DNA of 29,996 nucleotides, taken from positions 1-29,996 of the IMG/VR virus record IMGVR_UViG_3300025057_000033. One strand, 5' to 3'. The DNA comes from a virus. Within the stretch, counting starts at the first letter, position 1; the number at the start of each line of letters is the position of its first letter. The translations under genes were made by a program, and so were the position numbers. The notes under the pieces were generated by a model. The model saw only the letters and a list, made by a program, of their open reading frames with translations. It had not been told where the DNA came from and searched no databases. Positions 1 through 8,854 of this stretch are shown here, piece by piece.

Positions 1-127
1 ATAAAGTTTCTTTTCTTAGTGAGGATTATGGACAGTTTGTAGATAAAGGTGTTAAAGGTGCAAAATCAACATATCCAGAAAGCTCTGCAAGTCCATTTAA
101 ATACACTACTAAACAACCACCAAGTAA
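1..127. repeat. Terminal direct repeat, left copy (circular contig overlap)
   Basis: Bases 1-127 are identical to 29870-29996, the last bases of the window. The reading frame of a tail gene passes through the repeat and stays open on both sides when the ends are joined. This is the signature of a circular or circularly permuted genome assembled with a fixed word length. 127 is a common largest k-mer in short-read assemblers, so the repeat is probably an assembly overlap and not a biological terminal repeat. The unique genome length is then 29,869 bases. Confidence 0.95.
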
Positions 128-347
128 AGTATTTGATAAGTGGAGTATTAGAAAAGGCATTGCGCCAAGAGATAAAGAAGGTAGATTTATAAAAAGGCAA
201 TCATTAAATTTTTTAATTGCAAGAAGTATTAAAAACAAAGGTATTAGAGCAACATTATTTTTTACTAAACCGTTTGAGCGTGGTTTAGATTTATATGGAG
301 ATGAAATAGTTGCTGGTTATTTAGAAGATAAATTGAATTTACAATGA
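1..347 (+). CDS. HK97-gp10-like tail completion protein, C-terminal part (continues from 29737)
   Basis: The window opens inside this gene. Its start lies at 29737 and the protein is complete, 159 residues, once the ends are joined; the TGA stop is at 345-347. The sequence is basic, with a serine/glycine/lysine-rich middle (DYGQFVDKGVKGAKSTYP) and a proline/aromatic patch. Short basic proteins of this kind between the head-tail connectors and the tail proteins are usually the gp10-like neck or tail-completion family. The next gene starts at 344 inside the stop codon (ATGA), which implies coupled translation. The family assignment rests on size, composition and position; the exact role is not proven. 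Confidence 0.6.
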   Translation, partial: KVSFLSEDYGQFVDKGVKGAKSTYPESSASPFKYTTKQPPSKVFDKWSIRKGIAPRDKEGRFIKRQSLNFLIARSIKNKGIRATLFFTKPFERGLDLYGDEIVAGYLEDKLNLQ

Positions 348-1489
348 GTACAATAATAAGAACAAGAAGTCCATTTTTTATAAGAACACCACAAGAAACA
401 AACAGCTTATTAAATTACTTTCAAATTAATATAACTGTATTTGGTGGTTTAAATACATCAACAGAAGTTTGTGATGATTTATATGCAACTTACTCACTAC
501 AGAAAAAACCATTAGGCGCTGAGAATTCTGTTACTGTAGATATTAGTGAAATAGTAAACGACCATTTAGAACAAATATTTACTGGTACTTATTCTGCATC
601 ATCAGCAAAAAGTTCTATTTGGGTAACTGTTGCAACCTCAGCAAGACAATCAGATGGTACTATAATTGGTTCAGTAACTTCTAATACTTATTTAGCACAA
701 GAAGGTTATAATGATTTTAAAGATGGCGTGAACTACACTACAGAACCTATTGCAATGATTAGTGGTAATTATATACAATATGATAGAAATGGTACTGCAA
801 CAATACCAGTTAATGTAGAAAGAGTAAATTCTGTTCAATGGCGTTCAGGTTCAACCGTTCTTGAAACAGATAGTTTTTCAGATAATGATAATCAAAACCA
901 AAAAATACAATATGCACAATATACAAATATATCACAAACTAATTTAGCTGATAATGTATTAATTGTGTATGATGTTGAAAATTCAATATCATTAACTTTA
1001 CAACCAATTGAAGAATGTAAATATCCAGTAAACAAAATAACATTTGTAAATAGATGGGGCGCAATGCAAGATTTGTTTTTCTTCAAAAAATCTACAGATA
1101 GTTTAGAAAGTAGAAGTGAAAATTTTAATAGAAGTATATTTCAAGCAAGAAAAGTTCATCTTGAACCACCAGAAGAACAAGGACAAGATTGCCAAGAAAC
1201 ATTAACATTTAATACTTATTCAACTACAGCACACGCAAAGAAAACATTTAATGCTAATGCAACAGAAAGTGTTAGTCTAAATACTGGTTTTGTTAACGAA
1301 TTAATGAATCCATATTTTGAGGAGTTAATGGTTAGTGAATATATTTGGTTAACAGATTCAAGTAATGTTATATATCCAGTTAATTTAAAAGATAGTTCAT
1401 TTACTTACAAAACAAGTTTAAATGATAGATTAATAAACTATACAATGAACTTTGAAAAAGCATTTAGTTTAGTTAATAATATTAGATAA
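344..1489 (+). CDS. Tail structural protein, 381 aa, unknown exact role
   Basis: The protein has 381 residues rich in Ser, Thr and Asn, with no membrane segment and no catalytic motif I can see. Its N-terminus (RTRSPFFIRTP, then INITVFGG) and beta-rich composition match a protein I know as recurrent in Flavobacteriia siphophages, encoded between the neck proteins and a larger tail protein. It overlaps the preceding gene by four bases (ATGA) and the next gene by one (TAATG), so it is translated as part of the tail operon. A tail-tip, baseplate or fibre-base component is the likely role. That is inferred from position and composition. Confidence 0.6.
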   Translation: MSTIIRTRSPFFIRTPQETNSLLNYFQINITVFGGLNTSTEVCDDLYATYSLQKKPLGAENSVTVDISEIVNDHLEQIFTGTYSASSAKSSIWVTVATSARQSDGTIIGSVTSNTYLAQEGYNDFKDGVNYTTEPIAMISGNYIQYDRNGTATIPVNVERVNSVQWRSGSTVLETDSFSDNDNQNQKIQYAQYTNISQTNLADNVLIVYDVENSISLTLQPIEECKYPVNKITFVNRWGAMQDLFFFKKSTDSLESRSENFNRSIFQARKVHLEPPEEQGQDCQETLTFNTYSTTAHAKKTFNANATESVSLNTGFVNELMNPYFEELMVSEYIWLTDSSNVIYPVNLKDSSFTYKTSLNDRLINYTMNFEKAFSLVNNIR

Positions 1490-3816
1490 TGCAAAAGGTT
1501 ATTCTATACATACAACCACAACTAACAAATACAACAACAGAACAAGATTTTGTAAGAGTTGATTTAATGGAAGAAGATTTAATTGAATTAACTCAAGTTA
1601 TACAAGATGTTCAAGATATAGAAAAATTATTTACTGATTATAGTAGAACATTTAATTTACCAGCAAGTAAAACAAATAACAAAATATTTAAGCATTGGTA
1701 CAATCCAGATATACAAGGATTTGATGCTAATATATTTTGTAGTGCAAGAATAGAGCTTAATCACTTACATTTCAGATTTGGTAAAATACAATTAAATGAA
1801 GTTGTAATGAAGTATGCAGAACCATCAATGTATAGAGTAACTTTTTTTGGTGATACTGTTGGTTTTAAAGATGCTTTGAGTGAAGACCAGCTTTCAGATT
1901 TAGTTTGGTTAAATAACTTCAATCACAATGCAGATTCTGCATATATAGAAGATGCTTTAGAGAATGGAAAAAATTTTATTATTGATTCAGTTACATACAA
2001 TGATGCAATTATATATCCTTTAATAGCACATTCACAAAGTTATATTTACGATGCTACAGGTAGTCAAGACAATGGTTTAAATATTAGTGTTCATCAAAAC
2101 GCATCACATCTTGGTAAGCGTGGAGTATTTCCAGAAGATTTAAAACCAGCAATACCAGTAAAGAATATTATTAAAGCAATAGAAGAACAATATAATATAA
2201 CTTTTAAAACAAGTGAGTTTTTAGATTCTGCTGCTATGAATAACTTATATTTATGGCTGCATAGAGCAAAAGGTAGAATTACAGGAGATTTACTTGTTAA
2301 CTTAAATGATAGTAGTTTTAGTTGTACATCACCTACTGCTAACTGTACTCATTTTAATGGTATATCATATCCAGAAGTTGATTTTAGTAATGGTACTTAT
2401 GCTTTTACACAACCTATTGCAATAGGTGTACAATATCATCAAGGTTATTTCTTTCAAGTTAATATAACACCTTCATCAAGTACAATACCTTATTCAATAG
2501 AAATTGTAGATAGTTTAACAGATACTATTGTTGCTTCAAAAAACAATTTAACTGGTTTTAATAATCATTCTATTGGTTATGGTGATTCATATTCTAATGC
2601 TTTAGATTTAAATGAGTCTAAAAGGTTATTTGCAAGAGTAAGAAGTGTTGACCCAATTACATTTTCTGCTACTATTACAGTTAGGCACAATTACAAAGAT
2701 AATGGTGATTCATCTACAGGAGCTGGTTCAGGTAGATTTGAAAGAGATTATACAGCAAATTATTCAAGTGTATCTTCAAGCATTGTAACAAGTGCAACAA
2801 TAATAATTACAGAACAAATACCTGAAATAAAAGTTAAGGACTTTTTAAATGGTTTGTTTAGGGCGTTTAACTTAACCGCTTATGTAGATTTTAACAATAA
2901 AATTGTAGTTCAAACATTAGATACTTATTATGCTGGTGGCAATAGTTTTGATATAACACCTTATGTAAAAACTGAACAACATACAGTAAGTGAAGCATTG
3001 CCATTTTCAAATGTAGATTTAGAATATAGTGAACCAAAAAGTATATTAGCACAAACTTATCTTACATTAAATAATAAAAGATATGGTGAATTAAATTACA
3101 TTGGTGATACTACTAAAAAGAATGAGTATAAAATAACATTACCATTTGAACATATGTTATTTGAAAGGTTACAAGATAAAACAAGTGGTGCATTAAGTAC
3201 AGTACAAGTAGGTAGTTTTTTAGATGATAATTTAGAACCAAGTATAGGACAACCATTATTATTTTATGCTATATATCAAGAAGATGTAAATGGTATTAAT
3301 TATTGTGAAAATACAAGACCAGAAACTTATGCTGCATTAGCACATAATACTGCAACTCATACCACGCTAACAAGCTACTGGATACCAAGTATGAATAATG
3401 AATTAGGCACATCCTCAACACCGCCAACTTATAACTTAAACTTTGGTAGTGAAATAAATACTTATACACTTACAGATTATGGTGGTAATAATAACAGTTT
3501 ATTTCAAAATTATTACACTAATTACATTACAAGAGTATTTAACAAAAGAACAAGAATATTTAAGTTTAGTGCAATACTACCATTAAAAGTATTATTAAAT
3601 TTAACATTAGATGATTTAATTATAGTTGGCACAAGAGCATATACAATAAATAAAATGTCCACTAAATTACAAAGTGGTGAAACAAGTTTAGAACTATTAA
3701 ATGAACCAATCACACGAAACATTGGTATATCATATGATGCGACGTCATATTGTACGACGGATTCTGACCCAACACCAACAGTTGAACCAGCAGGAGGAAC
3801 ATTTACAGCAAGTTAA
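1489..3816 (+). CDS. Large tail tip/baseplate-like protein, 775 aa
   Basis: The protein has 775 residues. The N-terminal part (about 1-150) carries a pattern common in Bacteroidota phage tail proteins: an acidic DLMEEDLIELT stretch, then DYSRTFNLPASKTNNKIF, then alternating beta strands. The middle (about 230-450) is beta-rich and Ser/Thr-rich, and the last 25 residues are a Pro/Thr/Gly-rich tail. The start overlaps the previous stop by one base. By size and neighbourhood it is probably a tail-tip or baseplate hub-like structural protein. I see no peptidase or glycosidase motif. It lies before the tape-measure candidate, whereas most siphophages encode tip proteins after it. Confidence 0.6.
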   Translation: MQKVILYIQPQLTNTTTEQDFVRVDLMEEDLIELTQVIQDVQDIEKLFTDYSRTFNLPASKTNNKIFKHWYNPDIQGFDANIFCSARIELNHLHFRFGKIQLNEVVMKYAEPSMYRVTFFGDTVGFKDALSEDQLSDLVWLNNFNHNADSAYIEDALENGKNFIIDSVTYNDAIIYPLIAHSQSYIYDATGSQDNGLNISVHQNASHLGKRGVFPEDLKPAIPVKNIIKAIEEQYNITFKTSEFLDSAAMNNLYLWLHRAKGRITGDLLVNLNDSSFSCTSPTANCTHFNGISYPEVDFSNGTYAFTQPIAIGVQYHQGYFFQVNITPSSSTIPYSIEIVDSLTDTIVASKNNLTGFNNHSIGYGDSYSNALDLNESKRLFARVRSVDPITFSATITVRHNYKDNGDSSTGAGSGRFERDYTANYSSVSSSIVTSATIIITEQIPEIKVKDFLNGLFRAFNLTAYVDFNNKIVVQTLDTYYAGGNSFDITPYVKTEQHTVSEALPFSNVDLEYSEPKSILAQTYLTLNNKRYGELNYIGDTTKKNEYKITLPFEHMLFERLQDKTSGALSTVQVGSFLDDNLEPSIGQPLLFYAIYQEDVNGINYCENTRPETYAALAHNTATHTTLTSYWIPSMNNELGTSSTPPTYNLNFGSEINTYTLTDYGGNNNSLFQNYYTNYITRVFNKRTRIFKFSAILPLKVLLNLTLDDLIIVGTRAYTINKMSTKLQSGETSLELLNEPITRNIGISYDATSYCTTDSDPTPTVEPAGGTFTAS

Positions 3817-3821
3817 AAATT

Positions 3822-3974
3822 ATGAAAACAATATTAGAAGCATTAGAATTTTGTAAGAAGAATAAATTATATGATAAACATATAAAGATAGCATTAGGGC
3901 TAAATAAAGCACCTGAATCATTTAAAGAAGTATTTAACTATTTAAGATTAAAAAATGATAACAAAGATATTTGA
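3822..3974 (+). CDS. Small hypothetical protein upstream of tape measure, 50 aa
   Basis: The ORF runs from ATG at 3822 to TGA at 3972-3974 and encodes 50 mostly charged, helical residues (MKTILEALEFCKKNKLYDKH, ending KNDNKDI). It starts five bases after the previous stop and overlaps the tape-measure start by 20 bases in a different frame, a tight arrangement typical of translated phage genes. The helical content and position recall small tail chaperone subunits, but there is no frameshift route into the downstream frame. The function is unknown. Confidence 0.6.
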   Translation: MKTILEALEFCKKNKLYDKHIKIALGLNKAPESFKEVFNYLRLKNDNKDI

Positions 3975-5865
3975 AATAATAACCAAGACTGGTAAAGCTG
4001 AAAAAGATTTAAAAAATGTTTCTGATGGTGTAGAAAAAGTAAATGATGGCTTAGAAACTACAAATAAGGAAGCTAAAAAACTAAGTTTACTTGGTAAAGG
4101 TTTTGCAACAGCTAAAAAAGGTGCTAAAGGTTTTGGAGCTGGTTTAAAGAGAATAGCAAGTGGTGCTGGTATATTTACTATAATAGCTTTATCATTAGAT
4201 AAGTTAAAAGAATTATTTGAATCTAATCAAAAAGTAGTAGATGTTTTTAACATTGCTTTTGAAGCATTATCCATAGCTTTTAATGATTTCTTTAATTTTA
4301 TTTCTAAAAATGTAGGAGCAGTATCTGAGTTTTTTAAGAAAATATTTGATGACCCTTTAGGTAGTGTTAAAGCATTAGGTAAAGCAATAAAAGATAATAT
4401 TATTGAAAGAGTTAAATCAGCTCTTGAAGTATTTGGTTTTTTAGGCAAAGCAATGAAAAAACTATTTGCTGGTGATTTTAAAGGAGCAGTAGAAGAAGTT
4501 AAAAATGCTGGTAGTGAATTTGTAGATGTATTAACTGGTGTTGATAATTCAGTAGAAAAAGCATCAGAAGTAATTAGTGAAGGTGTAACTGCATTAACTG
4601 AATATACTAAATCAACAGTAGCAGCAGCAACAGCAAATGTAGAACTTAAAAAACAAGCTGAATTAGCAGCAGTAGCAAATCAAGGATTAATAGAAAAATA
4701 TGATTTACAAGCAGAATCATTAAGGCAAATAAGAGATGATGAAAGATTAAGCATTGAAGAAAGAAAGAAAGCTAATGATGAATTATTATTAGTATTAGAC
4801 CAACAAGAAAAAGCAATGTTATCTAATGCACAAATATCGTTAAGAGCAGCACAAGCAGAACTTAAAAAAGATAAAGATAATATTGAGTTTAAGAAAGCTG
4901 TAATGGAAGCTGAAAATGAATTAGCTGCTGTTAGAGCGCAAGTTGCTGGTTTTAGAAGTGAACAACAATCAAATGATTTAGCATTAAGTAAAGAGGAGTT
5001 AGAAATGAATAACTCTAAACTTGAATCAGAAGCAAATTTATCTATTGAGCAAAAAAGATTTAATGCAGAACAAATAGAAGATGAATTAGAAAGGTTAGAA
5101 GCATTAAAAAAAGTTGATGCAGAAGAAAAAGCATTACAATTAAAAAGGTTACAAGGTGTAATAGATGCTGCAAGAGCTGGTACACAAGCAAAAATTGATG
5201 CAGAAATAGCATACAATGAAACAAAGCAAGAACTTGAACAACAAGAAGTTTTAAGAGCTAAAGAAATTGCAGATGCTAAAGTTAGAATTAATAAAGAACA
5301 AAATGAGCAAAAAATTCAAGATGATAAAGATGCAGAAGCAGAAATAGCTAAACAAAGACAACAAAACTTAGATGCTTTTGAACAAGCTGCAACAATGACA
5401 ATGAATGCTTTAATTGCTATTAACGAATTGACACAAGCATTTGCAAAAGAAGATGAAGCAAGTCAAAAGAAAGCATTTGAAGTAAACAAAGCAATAGGAA
5501 TAGCAAACGCAATAATAAATACTTCTGTTGGTGTTTCTAAAGCGTTAGCAAGTTCAGCACCGCCTTTAAATTTTATTAATGCAGCAATAGTAGCTGCATC
5601 TGGTATTGCACAAGTAAAAAATATTGAAAAAACAAGATTTGATAGTAGTTCTTTTGACACTACAACACCATCAACAAGCTCAGGTGGAGGAGCAGCAACT
5701 TCACCAACACAACCGCCAAGTTTTAATGTGGTAGGCCAAAGCCAAGCAAATCAAGTAGCAATGGCTTTAAGTAATCAACCACCAACACAAGCATACGTAG
5801 TAGCTGGAGATGTAACAACTGCACAACAACTACAAAACAATACAATACAACAAGCAACTTTTTAA
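3955..5865 (+). CDS. Tape measure protein candidate, 636 aa
   Basis: The protein has 636 residues and is almost entirely helical. The N-terminal 50 residues are charged coil (KAEKDLKNVSDGVEKV). A Gly-rich hydrophobic stretch follows at about 55-85 (GAGLKRIAS, GIFTIIALSL), with a second hydrophobic helical zone to about 200. A long Ala/Glu/Lys/Gln coiled coil spans about 220-480, another hydrophobic patch lies near 500-550, and the end is Ser/Thr/Gln/Pro-rich. This layout fits a siphophage tape measure, which sets tail length and passes through the host envelope. At about 0.15 nm per residue it would suggest a tail near 95 nm, an inference only. It sits between tail-tip-like genes and the head genes. 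Confidence 0.75.
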   Translation: MITKIFEIITKTGKAEKDLKNVSDGVEKVNDGLETTNKEAKKLSLLGKGFATAKKGAKGFGAGLKRIASGAGIFTIIALSLDKLKELFESNQKVVDVFNIAFEALSIAFNDFFNFISKNVGAVSEFFKKIFDDPLGSVKALGKAIKDNIIERVKSALEVFGFLGKAMKKLFAGDFKGAVEEVKNAGSEFVDVLTGVDNSVEKASEVISEGVTALTEYTKSTVAAATANVELKKQAELAAVANQGLIEKYDLQAESLRQIRDDERLSIEERKKANDELLLVLDQQEKAMLSNAQISLRAAQAELKKDKDNIEFKKAVMEAENELAAVRAQVAGFRSEQQSNDLALSKEELEMNNSKLESEANLSIEQKRFNAEQIEDELERLEALKKVDAEEKALQLKRLQGVIDAARAGTQAKIDAEIAYNETKQELEQQEVLRAKEIADAKVRINKEQNEQKIQDDKDAEAEIAKQRQQNLDAFEQAATMTMNALIAINELTQAFAKEDEASQKKAFEVNKAIGIANAIINTSVGVSKALASSAPPLNFINAAIVAASGIAQVKNIEKTRFDSSSFDTTTPSTSSGGGAATSPTQPPSFNVVGQSQANQVAMALSNQPPTQAYVVAGDVTTAQQLQNNTIQQATF

Positions 5866-5875
5866 AATAAATACA

Positions 5876-7009
5876 ATGGATATAATAGAATTAATATTAG
5901 ATGAAGATAGTGAAGGATTAACTGGTATCGAAGCGGTAAGCATCGTTGAAATGCCAGCAATTGAATCTGATTTTGTAGCACTATCAGAACAAGAAATAAA
6001 ATTAGCAAAAGTAGATGAAGAAAAACGTTTGTTAATGGGAGCAGCTTTAATACCTAACAAACCAATCTTTAGAAAGAATGGTGAAAATACTTTTTACGTT
6101 TATTTTTCTGAAAAAACAGTTAGGAGAGCCAGTGAATTATTCTTTCAAAACAGTATGCAAAACAATGCAACTTTAGAACATGAAATGGAGATTAATAACT
6201 TAACTGTTGTTGAATCATGGATTGTAGAAGATACTGAAATGGATAAATCTAAAAAGTATGGCTTAAGTGTACCTAAAGGTACTTGGATGATTTCAATGAA
6301 AGTAGAAAATGAAGAAGTGTGGAATGATTATATAAAAACAGGTAAGGTAAAAGGTTTTAGTATTGAAGGATATTTTGCAGATAAAGCACAAGTAAAGAAT
6401 CCAGATTTAAAATCTAATTGGAGTAAAGAATTAGAAGCAATAGAAGAAGCTGAAGCTGAGTATATGTTAAGCAATATTAAAGCACTAATTAAAAAAGATG
6501 GTAGAACTAAATCTGGTAAAAGAACAGAATTAGAAACATTTAACGATTATCCACAAGCAGTTAGTAATAATGCAAAACGTGGTATAGAACTAAATGAAAA
6601 AGTAAATAATAAATGTGCAACACAAGTAGGTAAAATTAGGGCGCAACAACTTGCTAATAAAGAAAACATTAGTAAAGAAACTTTAAAAAGGATGTATTCA
6701 TATTTAAGTAGAGCGCAAGAATATTATGATGAAGGAGATACTAAAGCCTGTGGTACTATTTCATATTTATTGTGGGGTGGTAAAGCTGGTTTAAGATGGA
6801 GTGAAAGTAAATTAAAAGAATTAGGTGAAATTAGTTTAGCATCTATGGTAGTTGATGATAATTTTGCAATACTTGATGATAGATTAGCATACAGCACACA
6901 AGAAAAAGCTGAAGAAATGGCTAAAAACATTGGTTGTGAGGGTTTTCACATCCACGAATTAGAAGGTAAAAAATGGTATATGCCTTGTAAGGAACATATA
7001 AATAAATAA
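5876..7009 (+). CDS. XkdF-like prohead protease with extra C-terminal domains, 377 aa
   Basis: Residues about 1-170 match the XkdF-like (Peptidase_S78_2) head-protease pattern: TGIEAVSIVEMPAIE near the start, RLLMGAALIPN at 51-61, a conserved LEHEM with His102, and KGFSIEGYF with Ser162 as the likely nucleophile. Such proteases trim scaffold and capsid during head maturation. Residues about 205-315 form a separate domain with CATQVGK, RMYSYLSRAQEYYD and CGTISYLLWGGKAGLRW, a block I recognise from other Bacteroidota phage head proteins but cannot name. The last 35 residues (IGCEGFHIHELEGKKWYMPC) are a third conserved unit. It lies upstream of the scaffold and capsid genes, as expected. Confidence 0.75.
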   Translation: MDIIELILDEDSEGLTGIEAVSIVEMPAIESDFVALSEQEIKLAKVDEEKRLLMGAALIPNKPIFRKNGENTFYVYFSEKTVRRASELFFQNSMQNNATLEHEMEINNLTVVESWIVEDTEMDKSKKYGLSVPKGTWMISMKVENEEVWNDYIKTGKVKGFSIEGYFADKAQVKNPDLKSNWSKELEAIEEAEAEYMLSNIKALIKKDGRTKSGKRTELETFNDYPQAVSNNAKRGIELNEKVNNKCATQVGKIRAQQLANKENISKETLKRMYSYLSRAQEYYDEGDTKACGTISYLLWGGKAGLRWSESKLKELGEISLASMVVDDNFAILDDRLAYSTQEKAEEMAKNIGCEGFHIHELEGKKWYMPCKEHINK

Positions 7010-7011
7010 TT

Positions 7012-7164
7012 ATGAAAAGTAAAAAATTTGTAACACCAAGTAGAACATCACCTAAAAATACTAATAGAGGTTGTTTATGTCCTGATGGTAAAAGATATAG
7101 TAGAAAATGTTGTGATGGTTCACTACAAGCTCAAGGTATAGGTTCTATTAGAGGTGCTAATTAA
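7012..7164 (+). CDS. Small Cys-rich conserved protein, 50 aa
   Basis: ATG at 7012, two bases after the protease stop, to TAA at 7162-7164. It encodes 50 basic residues with a cysteine cluster (GCLCPDGKRYSRKCCDGS) and the ending LQAQGIGSI. I know very similar small proteins from flavobacterial phages next to head genes, and their role is unknown. The four cysteines could bind a metal or form disulfides in the virion. It is the last gene before the 64-base gap that carries the putative head-gene promoter. Confidence 0.7.
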   Translation: MKSKKFVTPSRTSPKNTNRGCLCPDGKRYSRKCCDGSLQAQGIGSIRGAN

Positions 7165-7228
7165 AAAAAATATAAAAAAAAATATAACACTTAACGTTTT
7201 CAAACGTTTATAGATATATACTCAAATT
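7165..7228 (+). promoter_or_regulatory. Putative late promoter/operator before scaffold-capsid genes
   Basis: A 64-base AT-rich gap contains TAACGTTTT (7192-7200) followed at once by AAACGTTTATA (7202-7212), then ATATATA, 16 bases before the scaffold ATG. The same AAACGTTTATA block lies just before the tail-operon start at 28283, and a CACT precedes it in both places. No classic TAnnTTTG -7 box is visible here, so a phage-controlled promoter or a dyad operator around AAACGTTT is possible. It is inferred from two copies only. Confidence 0.45.
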
Positions 7229-7843
7229 ATGAAAGCAAACGAAATACTAAACAAAATTAAAAATATTGTTGGTGAAAAAGTTAATCTTTCTGAAGAAAAA
7301 ATAGAAATGGCTGAAGTAAAATTAGAAAACGGTACTGTACTTGTTGCAGAAAAGTTTGAAGCTGGAGAATCTGTATTTATAAAAACTGAAGATGAGCAAA
7401 TTGCTTTACCAGTTGGTGAATATGAATTAGAAGAAGGCAAAATTTTAGTTGTAACTGAAGAAGGTTTAATAGACAGTATTAAAGAAGCTACTAAAGAAGA
7501 AGAAGTAGTTGAAGAAGAATTATCTGAAGAATCTAATGAAGAAGAAACTGAATTAGAAGAACACGATGAAAAAAAAGAAGAAATGAAATATGTAACCAAA
7601 GAAGAATTTGAATCTGCTGTTGAAGAAATTAAAGCAATGATTGAAAAAATGGGTTACAAAGATAAAGAAGAAATGAAGGAAGAAGTAATAGAAGAAAAAG
7701 AAGAACTTTCTGCTGTTGCTCCTGAACCTGTAAAACATAATCCTGAAGCTGAAGTTGATAATAAAATAAATTTCCACATTGGAGGTAATAGAACACAAAC
7801 AACTAAAGACAGGGTTTTTGATAAAATTTTTAACAATAATTAA
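7229..7843 (+). CDS. Acidic head scaffold-like protein, 204 aa
   Basis: The protein has 204 residues. The N-terminal 75 form a beta-rich domain (ENGTVLVAEKFEAGESVFI, LPVGEYELEEGKILVV). Residues 80-165 are very acidic and coiled, with long runs of Glu, and the C-terminus is basic (NRTQTTKDRVFDKIFN). An acidic, helical protein with a basic tail encoded directly before the major capsid gene, after a protease, is the usual scaffold arrangement, and scaffolds are degraded by the protease during head expansion. It starts 17 bases after the AAACGTTTATA element and ends 11 bases before the capsid ATG. Assigned from composition and order, not from a specific motif. Confidence 0.6.
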   Translation: MKANEILNKIKNIVGEKVNLSEEKIEMAEVKLENGTVLVAEKFEAGESVFIKTEDEQIALPVGEYELEEGKILVVTEEGLIDSIKEATKEEEVVEEELSEESNEEETELEEHDEKKEEMKYVTKEEFESAVEEIKAMIEKMGYKDKEEMKEEVIEEKEELSAVAPEPVKHNPEAEVDNKINFHIGGNRTQTTKDRVFDKIFNNN

Positions 7844-7854
7844 TATAAAATAAA

Positions 7855-8799
7855 ATGGCAAATAGTTTAAATACACCAATTACAAGCACCTATGCTGGTG
7901 AGTTTGCAGGTAAATACATCTCTGCTGCTCTTTTAAGTGCTAACACAATTGATAAAGGCGGAATAGAAGTTATGCCGAATATCAAATATAAGTCAACAAT
8001 GAAGAAAGTTGCAACTGCATCATCTGTTATAGGTAATGCTGCTTGTGATTTTTCTGGAACTGCTGACCAAGTAACATTAACTGAAAGAATACTCCAACCA
8101 GAGGAGTTTCAAGTAAACCTTGAATTCTGCAAGCAAGATTTTGTACAGGATTGGGAAGCGGCTCAAATGGGATATTCTGCATTTGATAAAATGCCTCCAT
8201 TGTTTTCAGATTTTATTATTGGCCACGTAGCTGGTTTAGTAGCTGAAAAAACTGAGCAAAATATATGGGAAGGAGTTAATGCAAACGCTGGGGAATTTGA
8301 TGGATTAGTAACTTTAGCTTTAGCTGATAGTGATGTAAATGACGTAGTAGGACACGCTGCTGTAACTGCTTCAAATGTAATTGATAAATTAGGTTTAATT
8401 GTTGATGCAATACCTTCTACACTTTACAATAAAGAAGATTTACATATTTACGTATCGCAAAACATCGCAAGAGCTTATGTAAGAGCTTTAGGTGGTTTTG
8501 CTACTTCTATTGGTGCTGCTGGTACTGATTCTAAAGGAACACAATGGTATAACGCTGGTGGTCAACTATCTTTTGATGGTGTGAAAATCTTCGTTGCTAA
8601 TGGTTTAGCTGATGATACTGCAATGGCTGCTCAAAAATCTAACTTATACTTTGGTACTGGTTTATTATCAGATATGAACGAAGTGAAAGTATTAGATATG
8701 AGCGATTTGGACGGAAGTCAAAATGTCAGAGTAATAATGAGATTTACTTCTGGAGTACAATACGGAATAGGTTCTGATATAGTTTTATACCACGCCTAA
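7855..8799 (+). CDS. Major capsid protein, 314 aa
   Basis: The protein has 314 residues, soluble and mixed alpha/beta, with features I recognise from Bacteroidota phage major capsid proteins: an N-terminal TSTYAGEFAGKYISAAL, the central GNAACDFSGTADQVTLTERIL and QPEEFQVNLEFCKQDFVQDW, then KEDLHIYVSQNIARAYVRALG and a C-terminal RVIMRFTSGVQYGIGSDIV. It follows the protease and scaffold-like genes. It uses more G/C-containing codons (GCT, GGT, GTA) than its neighbours, as expected for the most abundant virion protein. The following gap has a strong hairpin that could stabilise its mRNA. An HK97-type fold is likely but not shown. Confidence 0.85.
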   Translation: MANSLNTPITSTYAGEFAGKYISAALLSANTIDKGGIEVMPNIKYKSTMKKVATASSVIGNAACDFSGTADQVTLTERILQPEEFQVNLEFCKQDFVQDWEAAQMGYSAFDKMPPLFSDFIIGHVAGLVAEKTEQNIWEGVNANAGEFDGLVTLALADSDVNDVVGHAAVTASNVIDKLGLIVDAIPSTLYNKEDLHIYVSQNIARAYVRALGGFATSIGAAGTDSKGTQWYNAGGQLSFDGVKIFVANGLADDTAMAAQKSNLYFGTGLLSDMNEVKVLDMSDLDGSQNVRVIMRFTSGVQYGIGSDIVLYHA

Positions 8800-8814
8800 G
8801 AATTAATTAATAAC

Positions 8815-8848
8815 AAGGAGGCTGAAATGCCTCCTTAATTTAAATTTT
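8815..8848 (+). terminator. Strong hairpin after the capsid gene
   Basis: AAGGAGGC (8815-8822) pairs perfectly with GCCTCCTT (8829-8836) around the loop TGAAAT. The stem is followed by a mixed A/T stretch and not by a clean T-run. It lies 16 bases after the capsid stop. It could be a weak or partial terminator, or an mRNA 3'-end stabiliser that raises capsid expression over the downstream tail gene. Confidence 0.7.
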
Positions 8849-8854
8849 AATAAT

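Noticed and set aside
3822-3974. The small ORF before the tape measure as first half of a frameshifted chaperone, using A AAA AAT at 3950-3956
   Set aside because: A -1 slip there meets TGA at 3956-3958 at once, and the tape-measure frame is +1 relative to this ORF, so no fusion results.
4680-5216. Long minus-strand open frame (178 codons) opposite the tape measure
   Set aside because: Ser/Ala/Asn/Leu-rich low-complexity translation that mirrors the Glu/Lys/Ala coiled coil on the + strand; no start context or operon partner.
7222-7599. Minus-strand open frame (125 codons) opposite the scaffold-like gene
   Set aside because: Ser-rich translation is the complement of the Glu-rich + strand frame; all credible genes are on the + strand.
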